A stretch of DNA of 64,000 nucleotides from Streptomyces fungicidicus (GCF_003665435.1 NZ_CP023407.1:4637501-4701500); one strand, 5' to 3'. Shown: positions 14,400-23,430, numbered from the stretch's first letter. A program made the numbers and translations. The notes: a model not told the origin generated them from the sequence alone.

Positions 14400-15968
14400 T
14401 CACTTCTTGGTGTCGTCCGCGGTGGCCGCCGAGGCCTCCGCGCTTCCGCCGTCGGTGGTGCCGACGGCGGTCGCGCCGGTCCCGCCGCCCGTGCCGCCGT
14501 CGGGTCCGGGCGTCAGGCGCAGGTTCTTGGCGATGTTGATGCCGTGGTTGCCGAAGACGTTCTGGCCGTTGATCGGACCGCTGAAGTTGTAGGTCTGGGT
14601 GGTGATGATCTTCTGGGTCCGCCGCCAGTCGGAGATGTCGACGTGGTGCGCCTCGAGGAACTGCTCGGTGGCGCGCAGCAGGGCCTGCTGGATGCGCTGC
14701 ATGGCGTCCTTGGCGTCCATGCGCTGGGTGTAGTCCCCCTGCCGGGAGGGAGCGGAGGCCACCGCCCGCAGAGTGCCGCCGGCGCCGTAGTCGAAGTAGC
14801 TGCGGGGGCGGGCCACCCGGCTGCGTCGCCACAGCAGCCGCACCGCGTCGGCGGTCCGCCGTGCGGGGCGGCGGAGCATCCGGCGGGCGGATCCGAAGAA
14901 CTGGTCGCGCAGCTGCTCACGGGTGACCCTCAGCACCGTCATGGCGTGGTCCCCGAATCCGAACCGGTGGGTGCGGGGGTGGTTGAAGGCCGTGTGCACG
15001 GGCGGCAGGTAGGAGGCGGCGATCTCCCAGGAGAGGCGGGAACGGGCCAGCCGGGCGCGGAGGTGCACGGTGACGACGTAGGAGCCGCGGGTGCCGATCA
15101 GTTCGAGCGTCAGGTAGCTCCGCATCACGTCGCCGGTCTCGGCGATGCCCGTCTCGACCAGGTGGGGATCGATGCGGGTGACCGGGCGCTTCCGCGGGTC
15201 CGGCAGCAGTGCCGTGCCGAGGTCCCGGACGTGATGGCCCTGGATGTGCAGGCGGTCGCAGACGCGCAGCCCGTCGAGCCCCGCGAGGTGGGCGAGCCGC
15301 TCCGCCACGTGGGAGTGCAGCTCCGCGGCGGTGAACTCCTTGATCCTGGCCTTCTTGCCGGTGCTCTTCTTCGCGGGGCGGCTGACGTCGATGCCCGGCC
15401 AGACGGTCTCCAGTACGGAGATGCCGCTGCCGAGGAAGGGCTGCTCACCGTCCGGCCCCTTGGCCGAGTACACGATGACGTTGGCCTGGTCGAGGGCGTC
15501 CAGCTCCCGTTCGAGCTCGGCCTTCACCGCCGGGGCGCCGAGGCGGGGCGGGTCGTCGCCCCATTGGACGCCCTGCGCCGCGCGCCACATGGCCCAGTTC
15601 CAGGCGAAGGAGACGACCGTTCCCGCGACGAGCGCGCCCGCGGCGAGGAGCAGGCATCCGGCCAGCCGCCCGGGGTCGCGCACGACGAGTGCGGCCAGGC
15701 CGGCGATCCCGCCCGCGGCGAGTGCGGCGAAGCAGGCCGCGAGCATGGTGTCCCGCAGCAGGAACAGCCGCTCCGCACGGCGGGCGTGCCGCACCACGGC
15801 GACGAGATCGACCCCCTTGGGCTGGCCGTGCGCGCGGAACCGCTCCGTCAGGAACATCCGGCCCACGGACACGGCCCATCCCATGTCGCGGTACACATGG
15901 CCGCAGACCTCCCGTGTGACGGCGTCGTCGGCGTACCGCGGTAAGGCGCTCTTCCCCCGTTGCTGCAT
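14400..15968 (-). CDS. membrane protein with C-terminal Gly/Asn (amyloid-like) motif
   Basis: The 522-residue protein has a basic N-terminal region and two adjacent transmembrane segments (about residues 70-120: MLAACFAALAAGGIAGLAAL and CLLLAAGALVAGTVVSFAW). A long soluble region follows (about 130-450) with no recognised enzyme motif. After a helical stretch (MDAKDAMQRIQQALLRATEQFLEAHH) comes the motif TYNFSGPINGQNVFGNHGIN, then a Gly/Thr/Ala-rich disordered tail. The start at 15968 (MQQRGKSALP) has GGAGGGGG 5-10 nt upstream; an earlier GTG at 15995 lacks a ribosome-binding site. It is followed by a small gene with the same motif. Function is unknown. A signalling or defence role is a hypothesis. 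Confidence 0.78.
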   Translation of the reverse strand: MQQRGKSALPRYADDAVTREVCGHVYRDMGWAVSVGRMFLTERFRAHGQPKGVDLVAVVRHARRAERLFLLRDTMLAACFAALAAGGIAGLAALVVRDPGRLAGCLLLAAGALVAGTVVSFAWNWAMWRAAQGVQWGDDPPRLGAPAVKAELERELDALDQANVIVYSAKGPDGEQPFLGSGISVLETVWPGIDVSRPAKKSTGKKARIKEFTAAELHSHVAERLAHLAGLDGLRVCDRLHIQGHHVRDLGTALLPDPRKRPVTRIDPHLVETGIAETGDVMRSYLTLELIGTRGSYVVTVHLRARLARSRLSWEIAASYLPPVHTAFNHPRTHRFGFGDHAMTVLRVTREQLRDQFFGSARRMLRRPARRTADAVRLLWRRSRVARPRSYFDYGAGGTLRAVASAPSRQGDYTQRMDAKDAMQRIQQALLRATEQFLEAHHVDISDWRRTQKIITTQTYNFSGPINGQNVFGNHGINIAKNLRLTPGPDGGTGGGTGATAVGTTDGGSAEASAATADDTKK

Positions 15969-16206
15969 CGCTTCCCCCTCCAGGACAACGGTCACGCTAG
16001 GAGGGTCGTGCCCCGCCCGTCCGGGGGTCGAACGCCTTGGGCGGAGCGGGTTCGCCCCGTCCCGGACGCCGGTGGGCGCGGAGCCCGGTCACCGGGTCGT
16101 CCCGCCGGGGCCATTCGAATGTTGCGGAGAGTGAGTCGAATATTCCGTGCGGTGGTAGCCCCCGGGAGTCTTCGTTGTGAGGGGCCGCGGGGTTACGATC
16201 GCGCGC

Positions 16207-17259
16207 ATGACTTCCCCGCAGCCCGCTGAAAGCCGTACGCAAGGGCGTAGTGGCCAGACCGCGACCCTTGCCGAGATCGCCCGCGAGGCCGGCGTCTCCG
16301 CACCGACTGTTTCGAAGGTGCTCAACGGCCGGGCCGACGTCGCTCCCGCCACCCGCAGCCGGGTCGAGGGGCTGCTGCGCGCCCACGGCTACCGGCGCCG
16401 GCGTGCCGAGGCGTCCAGGTCGCCGCTGATCGACCTGGTCTTCCACGAACTGGAGAGCGCCTGGGCGATGGAGGTCATCCGGGGCGTGGAGAACGTGGCC
16501 AGGGACGCGGGCCTGAGCGTCGTGCTCTCCGAGAGCGCCGGGCGGCTCACCCCTGGGCGCACCTGGGCCGACCAGGTCGCCGCGCGCCGCCCGCACGGCG
16601 TGATCCTCGTGCTGTCCGGCCTCGACGAGTCCGGGCGGGCCCTGCTGACCAGCCGCTCCATCCCGTTCGTGGTGATGGACCCGGCCGGCGACCCCGGCAC
16701 CGACGTGCCCTCCATCGGCGCGACCAACTGGCAGGGCGGGCTGGCCGCCACCCGGCATCTGGTCGAGCTGGGCCACACCCGGATCGGCGCGATCACCGGT
16801 CCCTCGCGGATGATGTGCAGCCGCGCCCGCGTCGACGGCTACCGGGCCGCCCTGGAGACCGCCGGGCTGCCGGTCGACCCCCAGCTGATCACGACCGGCG
16901 ACTTCCATCACGAGGCCGGCTACCGGCAGGGTCTCGCCCTGCTGCGCCGAGAGGACCGGCCCACCGCGGTCTTCGCCGGCAACGACCTCCAGGCCCTCGG
17001 GCTGTACGAGGCCGCGCGCGAGCTGGGGCTGCGGATCCCGGAGGACCTGAGCGTGGTCGGGTTCGACGATCTGCCGATCGCCCGCTGGGTGGGGCCGCCG
17101 CTGACGACCGTGCGGCAGCCGCTGACGGAGATGGCGGAGGCGGCGGCCCGGCTGGTCCTCGACCTCGGCAAGAGCGCGGAGGCACCGGCGGCGACCCGGG
17201 TGGAGCTGGCTACGAGTCTGGTGGTGCGGAGCAGCACGGCGGCGCCCGCGGGGAGGTGA
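16207..17259 (+). CDS. LacI-family transcriptional regulator
   Basis: The N-terminal helix-turn-helix (TLAEIAREAGVSAPTVSKVLNGRADVAPATRSRVEGLL) is followed by a periplasmic-binding-protein-like sugar-sensing domain ending with VVGFDDLPIARWVGPPLTTVRQP. The ATG at 16207 gives 350 residues, the usual length. TACGAT lies exactly 7 nt upstream, so a leaderless transcript is likely. Palindromes CATTCGAATG (16112-16121) and GAATATTC (16138-16145) in the promoter region may be autoregulatory operators. No sugar transporter or catabolic gene is adjacent, so its target is not evident. Confidence 0.92.
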   Translation: MTSPQPAESRTQGRSGQTATLAEIAREAGVSAPTVSKVLNGRADVAPATRSRVEGLLRAHGYRRRRAEASRSPLIDLVFHELESAWAMEVIRGVENVARDAGLSVVLSESAGRLTPGRTWADQVAARRPHGVILVLSGLDESGRALLTSRSIPFVVMDPAGDPGTDVPSIGATNWQGGLAATRHLVELGHTRIGAITGPSRMMCSRARVDGYRAALETAGLPVDPQLITTGDFHHEAGYRQGLALLRREDRPTAVFAGNDLQALGLYEAARELGLRIPEDLSVVGFDDLPIARWVGPPLTTVRQPLTEMAEAAARLVLDLGKSAEAPAATRVELATSLVVRSSTAAPAGR

Positions 17260-17357
17260 GCCGGGCGAAAGTTTCGGGCCGGGGGACGGCGTACCGGAAG
17301 TCTGAGAATTTCCCAAGAAAACTGGCCGGTAGTCGCCCCTCGTAATAATTCGGACTT

Positions 17358-18434
17358 ATGTTCCTGCCCGTGACGGGACATCAGGGGAACGACGGGGCCG
17401 AGGGCGCGGCCATACGCGGGACACGGCGGACGAAGGCCCTCAAGGTCACCGGGCTGACGCTGGCCGGTCTGCTCGTGCTGGGCGCCGGCGCCGCCGGCTG
17501 GGCCTACTGGCAGCTGAACGACAACATCCGCGGCGTCGACATCGACACCGCCCTGGGCGACGACCGCCCCGCCAGGGCCGGGGCCACCCCGTCCCCGGAC
17601 CCGTCCGCCACGGCCGAGCCCCTGCCGGCCGGGTCCCTGAACATCCTGGTGCTCGGCTCGGACTCGCGCAGCGGCGAGGAGAACCAGGCGCTGGGCGGCG
17701 GCGACAGCGGCGGCGCCCGCTCCGACACCGCCATGGTCGTCCACCTCGACGCCGGACGGACGACCGCGACGGTCGTCAGCATCCCCCGCGACACCCTGGT
17801 CGACCGCCCGTCCTGCCCGCTGGAGGACGGGGGGTCGACCCACCCGGCCTCCGGAGCGATGTTCAACAGCGCGTACGAGCTGGGCGGGCCTGTGTGCGCC
17901 GTGAAGACCGTCGAGGCGCTCACGGACGTCCGCATGGACCACTACGCCGAGATCGACTTCGCCGGCTTCGCCCGCCTGGTCGACGCGGTCGGCGGCGTCA
18001 CCGTCACCACGGACGAGGACATCGACGACGAGCGGAGCCATCTCACGCTGGACGCCGGGACCCACCACCTCGACGGCACGCAGGCCCTCGCCCTGGCCCG
18101 CACCCGGTACGACATCGGCGACGGCAGCGACCTCGGCCGCATAGGGCTCCAGCACCTGCTGGTGAAGGCCCTGCTGGAGCAGATCTCCGGCCGGAACCTG
18201 CTGACCAGCCCCACCGAGCTGTACGAGGTCGCCGACGCCGTCACCGGCAGCCTCACCACCGACACCGGACTCGACTCGCTGGGCGAACTGACGCGCCTCG
18301 CCCAGAGCCTGCGGGACCTGCCGTCCGACGGCGTCACCACCCTCACCATGCCGGTCGTCCCGGCCCCCTCGGACCCCAACCGCGTGGTGGCGGACGAGCC
18401 GGAGGCGGGGGAGCTGTGGGCCTCCCTGAAATGA
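17358..18434 (+). CDS. LytR-CpsA-Psr (LCP) family cell-wall glycopolymer ligase
   Basis: LCP proteins attach teichoic-acid-like or other glycopolymers to peptidoglycan from lipid-linked precursors, outside the membrane. A short cytoplasmic N-terminus is followed by one transmembrane helix (about residues 30-54), a Pro/Ser linker and the LCP domain. The domain shows NILVLGSDSR, RSDTAMVVHLD, VVSIPRDTLV, and LDGTQALALARTRYD with its conserved arginines. The total is 358 residues. A run of A/T around 17305-17350 marks the promoter region. It is not obviously co-transcribed with its neighbours. Confidence 0.92.
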   Translation: MFLPVTGHQGNDGAEGAAIRGTRRTKALKVTGLTLAGLLVLGAGAAGWAYWQLNDNIRGVDIDTALGDDRPARAGATPSPDPSATAEPLPAGSLNILVLGSDSRSGEENQALGGGDSGGARSDTAMVVHLDAGRTTATVVSIPRDTLVDRPSCPLEDGGSTHPASGAMFNSAYELGGPVCAVKTVEALTDVRMDHYAEIDFAGFARLVDAVGGVTVTTDEDIDDERSHLTLDAGTHHLDGTQALALARTRYDIGDGSDLGRIGLQHLLVKALLEQISGRNLLTSPTELYEVADAVTGSLTTDTGLDSLGELTRLAQSLRDLPSDGVTTLTMPVVPAPSDPNRVVADEPEAGELWASLK

Positions 18435-18456
18435 GGAGAAAGAATTCCGGCGAGGG

Positions 18457-18483
18457 TGTCGAATCCGGTGTCTCCCGTTCGAC
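18457..18483 (+). promoter_or_regulatory. ECF42-type promoter
   Basis: TGTCGA (18457-18462), a 17-nt spacer and CGAC (18480-18483) match the promoter pattern reported for the ECF42 sigma group in S. venezuelae (TGTCGA at -35 and CGA/TC at -10, from memory). It lies just upstream of the DGPF gene that accompanies the ECF42 sigma factor. Confidence 0.65.
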
Positions 18484-18535
18484 GCAGGGGTGAGAGGCCG
18501 GGAACGACCCGGTCCGCACGACCCGAGGAGCCACC

Positions 18536-18892
18536 ATGCCCCGCTTTCTCTCCATGATCCGGATCGACGAGAACAACACCCCCGAAGGCGGACCCAGCCC
18601 CGAGCTGATGCAGCGGATGGGCGAGCTGATCGAGGAGATGACCAAGGCCGGGGTCCTGCTGGACACCGCCGGACTGGTCCCCACCGCCCAGGGCGCCCGG
18701 GTGCACTACGAGGGCGGCCGGCTGTCCGTGACCGACGGGCCGTTCACCGAGTCCAAGGAGGTCATCGGCGGCTACGCGCTGATGCAGGCCAAGGACCGGG
18801 CCGAGGCGATCGAGTGGACCAAGCGGTTCCTGAAGGTGCACGAGCCGCACTGGACGGTGACCTGCGAGGTGCGGGAGGTCGTGGCGGGCTGA
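18536..18892 (+). CDS. DGPF/YCII-related domain protein
   Basis: This 118-residue protein contains the signature DGPFTESKEVIGGYALMQAKD in a ferredoxin-like YCII fold. DGPF proteins are typical genomic partners and regulon members of ECF42 sigma factors; the biochemical role is not established. It has a good ribosome-binding site (GAGGAG) and a matching ECF42-type promoter 50-80 bp upstream. The sigma gene starts 75 bp downstream on the same strand. Confidence 0.92.
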   Translation: MPRFLSMIRIDENNTPEGGPSPELMQRMGELIEEMTKAGVLLDTAGLVPTAQGARVHYEGGRLSVTDGPFTESKEVIGGYALMQAKDRAEAIEWTKRFLKVHEPHWTVTCEVREVVAG

Positions 18893-18966
18893 CCACGCCG
18901 CACACCTGTGGTCCCCGGCCGGTCCTTCCTTGGTTCCGCCGCCGTACGGGTGTCTGATGGTGGGCT

Positions 18967-20247
18967 GTGACACCACAGCCCGCCACAGACCCCCGCGGCA
19001 CGGAGACGGCACGGACCGTCGAGACCGTGTTCCGCATGGAGTTCCCCCGGGTGATCGCCGGTGTGACCCGCATCGTCCGGGACGTCGGCATCGCCGAGGA
19101 GCTTGCGCAGGACGCGCTGGTCGCCGCGCTGGAGCAGTGGCCGGGGGACGGGGTGCCCGACAACCCGGGCGCCTGGCTCATGGCCACCGCCCGCAACCGC
19201 GCGATCGACCTGGTCCGGCGCAAGGAGACCTACGCCCGCAAGCTGGCCGAGATCGGCCGGGACCGGTCGACGGCGATCGCACCGCCGGAGGAGCCCGCCG
19301 GCCCCGACGACATCGACGACGACCTGCTCCGCCTGGTCTTCACCGCCTGCCACCCGGTGCTGTCCGCCGAGGCCCGCACCGCCCTCACCCTGCGGCTGCT
19401 CGGCGGCCTGACCACGGCGGAGATCGCCCGCGCCTTCCTGGTGCCCGAGGCGACCGTGGCCCAGCGGATCGTGCGCGCCAAACGCACCCTGGCGACCAGG
19501 AACGTCGCCTTCGAGGTGCCCGGCGGCCCCGACCGGGAGGCCCGCCTCGGCTCGGTCCTCGACGTCATCTACCTGATCTTCAACGAGGGGTACGCGGCCA
19601 CCGCCGGCGACGACTGGCTGCGCCCGGCGCTGTGCGAGGACGCGCTGCGGCTGGCCCGCGTGCTCTCCGGGCTGATGCCGAAGGAACCCGAGGTGCACGG
19701 GCTCGCCGCGCTGCTGGAGTTCCAGGCCTCCCGCGCCGCCGCCCGTACCGGCCCGGACGGCGGACCGGTCCTGCTCAGCGACCAGGACCGCACCCGCTGG
19801 AACCGCATGCTCATCGCCCGTGGCGTCACCGCCCTCACCCTCGCCGACGCCACCGCCGCCGGAGCCCCGGGGCCGTACGCCCTCCAGGCGGCCATCGCCG
19901 CCTGCCACGCGTCCGCGTACCGCTACGAGGAGACCGACTGGCCCCGGATCGCCACCCTGTACGCCCTGCTCGCCGCCCGCGCACCCTCCCCGGTCGTCGA
20001 ACTCAACCGCGCGGTGGCCGTCTCCATGGCCGAGGGCCCCGCCGCCGCGCTGCCCCTGGTCGACGCCCTGACCGAGGTGCCGGCGCTGCGGGAGTACCAC
20101 CTGCTGCCCAGCGTCCGCGGCGACCTGCTGGCCCGCCTCGGCCGTACGGAGGAGGCGCGGGCGGAGTTCGAGCGGGCGGCGTCGCTGACCCGCAACGCGC
20201 GCGAGAGGGAGCTGCTGCTGCGCCGCGCCGCGGGAACCGGCGCGTGA
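18967..20247 (+). CDS. ECF42-group RNA polymerase sigma factor
   Basis: The 426-residue protein has N-terminal sigma regions 2 (VFRMEFPRVIAGVTRIVRDVGIAEELAQDALVAALEQWP, then NPGAWLMATARNRAIDLVRR) and 4 (LTLRLLGGLTTAEIARAFLVPEATVAQRIVRAKRTL). A C-terminal helical repeat extension of about 230 residues (TPR-like, with YALQAAIAACHASAYRYEETDWPRI and VVELNRAVAVSMAEGP) replaces a separate anti-sigma factor in this group. No anti-sigma gene is present, as expected. The GTG start overlaps no ribosome-binding site that stands out. It ends one base before the convergent methyltransferase gene. Confidence 0.94.
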   Translation: MTPQPATDPRGTETARTVETVFRMEFPRVIAGVTRIVRDVGIAEELAQDALVAALEQWPGDGVPDNPGAWLMATARNRAIDLVRRKETYARKLAEIGRDRSTAIAPPEEPAGPDDIDDDLLRLVFTACHPVLSAEARTALTLRLLGGLTTAEIARAFLVPEATVAQRIVRAKRTLATRNVAFEVPGGPDREARLGSVLDVIYLIFNEGYAATAGDDWLRPALCEDALRLARVLSGLMPKEPEVHGLAALLEFQASRAAARTGPDGGPVLLSDQDRTRWNRMLIARGVTALTLADATAAGAPGPYALQAAIAACHASAYRYEETDWPRIATLYALLAARAPSPVVELNRAVAVSMAEGPAAALPLVDALTEVPALREYHLLPSVRGDLLARLGRTEEARAEFERAASLTRNARERELLLRRAAGTGA

Positions 20248-21435
20248 TCACCGCACCGGATGCCCCAGCAGCATCGTCGGGGCGCCGGCGACACGGGTGA
20301 GGAACACCGTGACGGACTCGGGGCCGTACGGCTTGGGCATGACCTTGCGGCGGAGCTCCTCCGGCTCGACGGCCGAGCCGCGCTTCTTCACCGTCAGCGT
20401 GCCGACCCCGCGCTCACGCAGCAGCGCCTTCAGCTTCTTGACGTTGAACGGCAGCCGGTCGGTGATCTCGTGGGCGCCGGCGTACGGGGTGCGGTGCGCC
20501 TCGTCGGAGGTGATGTAGGCGATGGTCGGGTCGATCAGCCCGCCGCCGAGGTCCTCGGCCACCTCGGCGACCAGATGGGCGCGGATGACCGCGCCGTCCG
20601 GCTCGTACAGATACCGCCCGACCGGCCGGACCTCGGGGTCCGGGAGCATCGTGGCGGGTGTCGCGTAGACACCGGCGTCGGCGGGCAGCAGCGTCGCCCG
20701 CCGCGCCCCCGGCGTCACGTCGGGGCCGAACCAGAGGATGGCCTCCTTCACGTCCCCGCCGTCCGAGACCCACTCGGCCGTCGCCTCCGCGGGGATCGCC
20801 TCGTGCGGAATGCCGGGCGCGATCTTCAGCAGGCCGAGCGGCGCCGCGAGCGCGGCCGACACGGCCCAGGACAGGGGAGGGGAGTAGGCCTCCGGATCGA
20901 AGATCCGGCCGCGTGCGGAGGAGCGCCGGGCCGGGTCGACGAACACGGCGTCGTATCCCGAGGTGTCCACCTCCGTCACATCGGCCTCGCGCACCTCGAT
21001 CAGGTCGCCGAGACCCAGCGCGTCGGCGTTGGCGCGGGCCACCTGGCAGGTCAGCGGGTCCCGGTCGACGGCCAGCACCCGGATCCCGGCGCGGGCGAAC
21101 GCGAGCGCGTCGCCGCCGATCCCGCAGCACAGGTCGGCGACGGACCGCACCCCGGTCGCCCGGAGGCTCTCGGCCCGGTGGGTCGCCACACTCGTCCGCG
21201 TCGACTGCTCGACGCCGTGGGGCGTGAAGAACATCCGGGCGGCGTCCCGCTCCCCGAACTTGGCCACCGCCCGCTGCCGCAGCCGCGCCTGGCCGAGCGC
21301 CGCCGACACCAGTGCGGCGGGGTGCTCGCGGCGCAGCCGGGTCGCGACGGCGAGTTCGCGCGCCGGGTCGGTGTCGCGCACCTCGTCGAGGAGGGCGCGG
21401 CCTTCGGGGGTGAGGAGGGGGGCGAGGTCGTTCAC
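20248..21435 (-). CDS. class I SAM-dependent methyltransferase with C-terminal THUMP-like domain
   Basis: The 395-residue protein has a helical N-terminal part (LLTPEGRALLDEVRDTDPARELAVATRLRREHPAALV), then a Rossmann methyltransferase core with SAM motif I VADLCCGIGGDALAFARAG (about residue 100) and VFVDPARRSSARGR. The C-terminal 70 residues (VKKLKALLRERGVGTLTVKKRGSAVEPEELRRK) match the THUMP-like module found in this actinobacterial family. This suggests RNA as the substrate, but the target is unknown. The GTG at 21435 is the best start for the family N-terminus. Its 3' end abuts the ECF42 stop with no gap. Confidence 0.85.
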   Translation of the reverse strand: MNDLAPLLTPEGRALLDEVRDTDPARELAVATRLRREHPAALVSAALGQARLRQRAVAKFGERDAARMFFTPHGVEQSTRTSVATHRAESLRATGVRSVADLCCGIGGDALAFARAGIRVLAVDRDPLTCQVARANADALGLGDLIEVREADVTEVDTSGYDAVFVDPARRSSARGRIFDPEAYSPPLSWAVSAALAAPLGLLKIAPGIPHEAIPAEATAEWVSDGGDVKEAILWFGPDVTPGARRATLLPADAGVYATPATMLPDPEVRPVGRYLYEPDGAVIRAHLVAEVAEDLGGGLIDPTIAYITSDEAHRTPYAGAHEITDRLPFNVKKLKALLRERGVGTLTVKKRGSAVEPEELRRKVMPKPYGPESVTVFLTRVAGAPTMLLGHPVR

Positions 21436-21525
21436 CGCCTCATTGTGGGCCAGTCGGTGGACCGTACGCCTCCGGCCGCGGTGTCGGGCCGTGGCCGGGG
21501 GTGCCGGCTGCGAGGATCCGGCACC

Positions 21526-22449
21526 ATGCGAGTAGTAGGACAAAACGATAAGAGGTGGACGTGGGGCGGTGTGCGGACCGGCCTCGCCGTACTCGCCCTC
21601 GCCACCATCGCCTCGGCCTGCGGACAGGGCGATTCCTCGGAAGTGACGCCGGCCGGTGGTCAGCAGGCCCTCAAGGAGCCCCCGGCCCGCGCGCTCGACG
21701 CCTACGCCGACAGACTGCGCGCCGCGCACGCCGCCAGGGTCGCCGCCGCGAAACGCTGGGGCCTGAAGCGGGTGCCCCTGACCGCCCCGCCGCCCCCGGC
21801 GAAGAAGCCGGAGATCACCACCCGCGACGGCTTCGAGGTCGACGGCCACCGCCGGCTGGGACTCCCCCCGGTCTTCACCACCGTCCCCACCGAGGAGAAG
21901 ATCCTCTTCCTCACCATCGACGACGGCGACGAGAAGGACCCGGCGTTCCTGCGGATGATGAGCGAACTGAAGATCCCCTACAGCGCCTTCCTCAGCGACT
22001 ACCTGGTCAAGGAGGACTACGGCTACTTCAAGGAGATGCGCGACCGGGGCGCCGGCCTGCACAACCACACCCTCCACCACCCCTATCTGCCCGCCCTGTC
22101 CTACGCCCGCCAGAAGCGCGAGATCTGCGGCATGCAGGCCACCATCGAGGAGCGCTACGGCAAGCGCCCCACCCTCTTCCGGCCGCCCTACGGCAACTAC
22201 GACAGGAACACCCTGCGCGCCGCCAAGGCCTGCGGGATCACCCACGTCCCGCTCTGGAACGAGGAGGTCTTCGTCGACCACTGGGAGTACCGGGAGTGGG
22301 ACCGCGGGCTGCACCCCGGCGACATCGTCCTCAGCCACTTCCGGGGCCGCGAGGACTGGAAGGGCACGATGCCCGACATGATCCGCCGCTTCCTGAACAA
22401 GGCCACGGCGGAGGGCTACGCGGTGGCCCGCCTGGAGGACTACCTGTGA
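21526..22449 (+). CDS. NodB-type polysaccharide deacetylase lipoprotein
   Basis: The 307-residue protein has a signal peptide ending IASAC-G, a loose lipobox. The NodB catalytic motifs are present: LTIDDGD (base and metal Asp), HNHTLHH (metal-binding histidines, H-T-L-H-H) and RPPYGNYD. Such enzymes N-deacetylate GlcNAc or MurNAc in peptidoglycan or related glycans outside the cell. The C-terminus has the leaving-group-side motif DIVLSHF. It overlaps the next, paralogous gene by 4 bp, forming a two-gene operon. Confidence 0.9.
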   Translation: MRVVGQNDKRWTWGGVRTGLAVLALATIASACGQGDSSEVTPAGGQQALKEPPARALDAYADRLRAAHAARVAAAKRWGLKRVPLTAPPPPAKKPEITTRDGFEVDGHRRLGLPPVFTTVPTEEKILFLTIDDGDEKDPAFLRMMSELKIPYSAFLSDYLVKEDYGYFKEMRDRGAGLHNHTLHHPYLPALSYARQKREICGMQATIEERYGKRPTLFRPPYGNYDRNTLRAAKACGITHVPLWNEEVFVDHWEYREWDRGLHPGDIVLSHFRGREDWKGTMPDMIRRFLNKATAEGYAVARLEDYL

Positions 22450-23237
22450 GGGCCGGCCCGCCGGCGGCCGTCCTCGCCCTGCTGGCCGTGCTCGCCGGAT
22501 GCGGTCCGCCGGGCGGGGCGCAGGACGGGGTGGGCCAGTCGCCCGGGAGCGCCGCGGCGTCGGCGGACGGCCCGCTCCCGCCCGTCGTCGCCCGGGTGCC
22601 CACCCGGGACAAGGTCGTCTTCCTCACCTACGACGACGGCGCCGAACGCGACCCCCGCTTCATCGACCTGGTGCGCGAGCGCCGGCTCCCCGTCAGCATG
22701 TTCCTGACGGACAGTGTGGTGGGCCCCGGCTACGCCCACTTCGCCCGTCTGCGCGCGGTCGGCGCGAGCCTGCAGAACCACACCCTCGACCACCGCGCCC
22801 TGCGCGGACTGCCGTACGCCGGCCAGCGCGCCGAGATCTGCGGCCAGCAGCGCAAGCTCCGGTCCCGCTTCGGCGTCCGCCCCCGGCTCTTCCGCCCGCC
22901 CTACGGCGCGTACGACACCACCACCCTGCGCGCCGCCGCCGACTGCGGCATCGCGGCGGTGGTCCTGTGGCGGGTCACCCTGGAGCCCGACGGCCACCTC
23001 ACCTACACCCACGGCCCCCACCGCCTGAACCCCGGCGACATCATCTCCGTACCGTCCGACGAGGCCCCGCCCCTGTCACTGGCGCAGCGAACCTCTCGTC
23101 TCCTTGCGGAACTGGAGAAGCGGGGCCTGACAGCAGGCCACCTGGAACACCACACCGACCACCTCGTCCCGCGGGCGGCGCCTGACGAGCACCATTCGCC
23201 GTCCAGCCCGTCGGCGGCACCCGGGGATCACCGTTGA
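22446..23237 (+). CDS. second NodB-type polysaccharide deacetylase lipoprotein
   Basis: A paralog of the preceding gene, reached through a GTGA overlap. The GTG at 22446 gives 263 residues with a canonical lipobox (LLAVLAGC). Motifs are LTYDDGAE, NHTLDH and RPPYGAYD. Compared with the first copy it lacks the internal linker and ends in a disordered Ser/Pro/His-rich tail, and its C-terminal motif is DIISVPSD instead of DIVLSHF. The missing histidine near the C-terminus could weaken catalysis or alter specificity. Confidence 0.86.
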   Translation: MRAGPPAAVLALLAVLAGCGPPGGAQDGVGQSPGSAAASADGPLPPVVARVPTRDKVVFLTYDDGAERDPRFIDLVRERRLPVSMFLTDSVVGPGYAHFARLRAVGASLQNHTLDHRALRGLPYAGQRAEICGQQRKLRSRFGVRPRLFRPPYGAYDTTTLRAAADCGIAAVVLWRVTLEPDGHLTYTHGPHRLNPGDIISVPSDEAPPLSLAQRTSRLLAELEKRGLTAGHLEHHTDHLVPRAAPDEHHSPSSPSAAPGDHR

Positions 23238-23281
23238 CCTGGCGTCCCTTCGGCGGTTCCCGGTGGGCGCCGCCCACTCGA

Positions 23282-23353
23282 CAGCCCGTCCGGCGTTTGA
23301 GGACGAGGCCCGTTCAGGGCCGAAGCGGGGGCCCGGGGGCGGCAGCCCCCGGA
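23282..23353. repeat. Streptomyces-type dispersed intergenic repeat (degenerate copy)
   Basis: A stretch starting CAGCCCGTCCGGCGTTTGAG and ending in a GGGGGC..GCCCCC hairpin resembles the short dispersed element I remember from many Streptomyces intergenic regions (core CCTCCGGCGTTTGAGGA, then a GC hairpin). It lies between the second deacetylase gene and the groES promoter and could also act as a terminator. Confidence 0.6.
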
Positions 23354-23430
23354 GACGCCCACCACAACCCCCCGAGCTGCACAACCCGGCGCGAAACGAC
23401 ACCCCCACCGCCGACGCGCCGCACGGCAAA

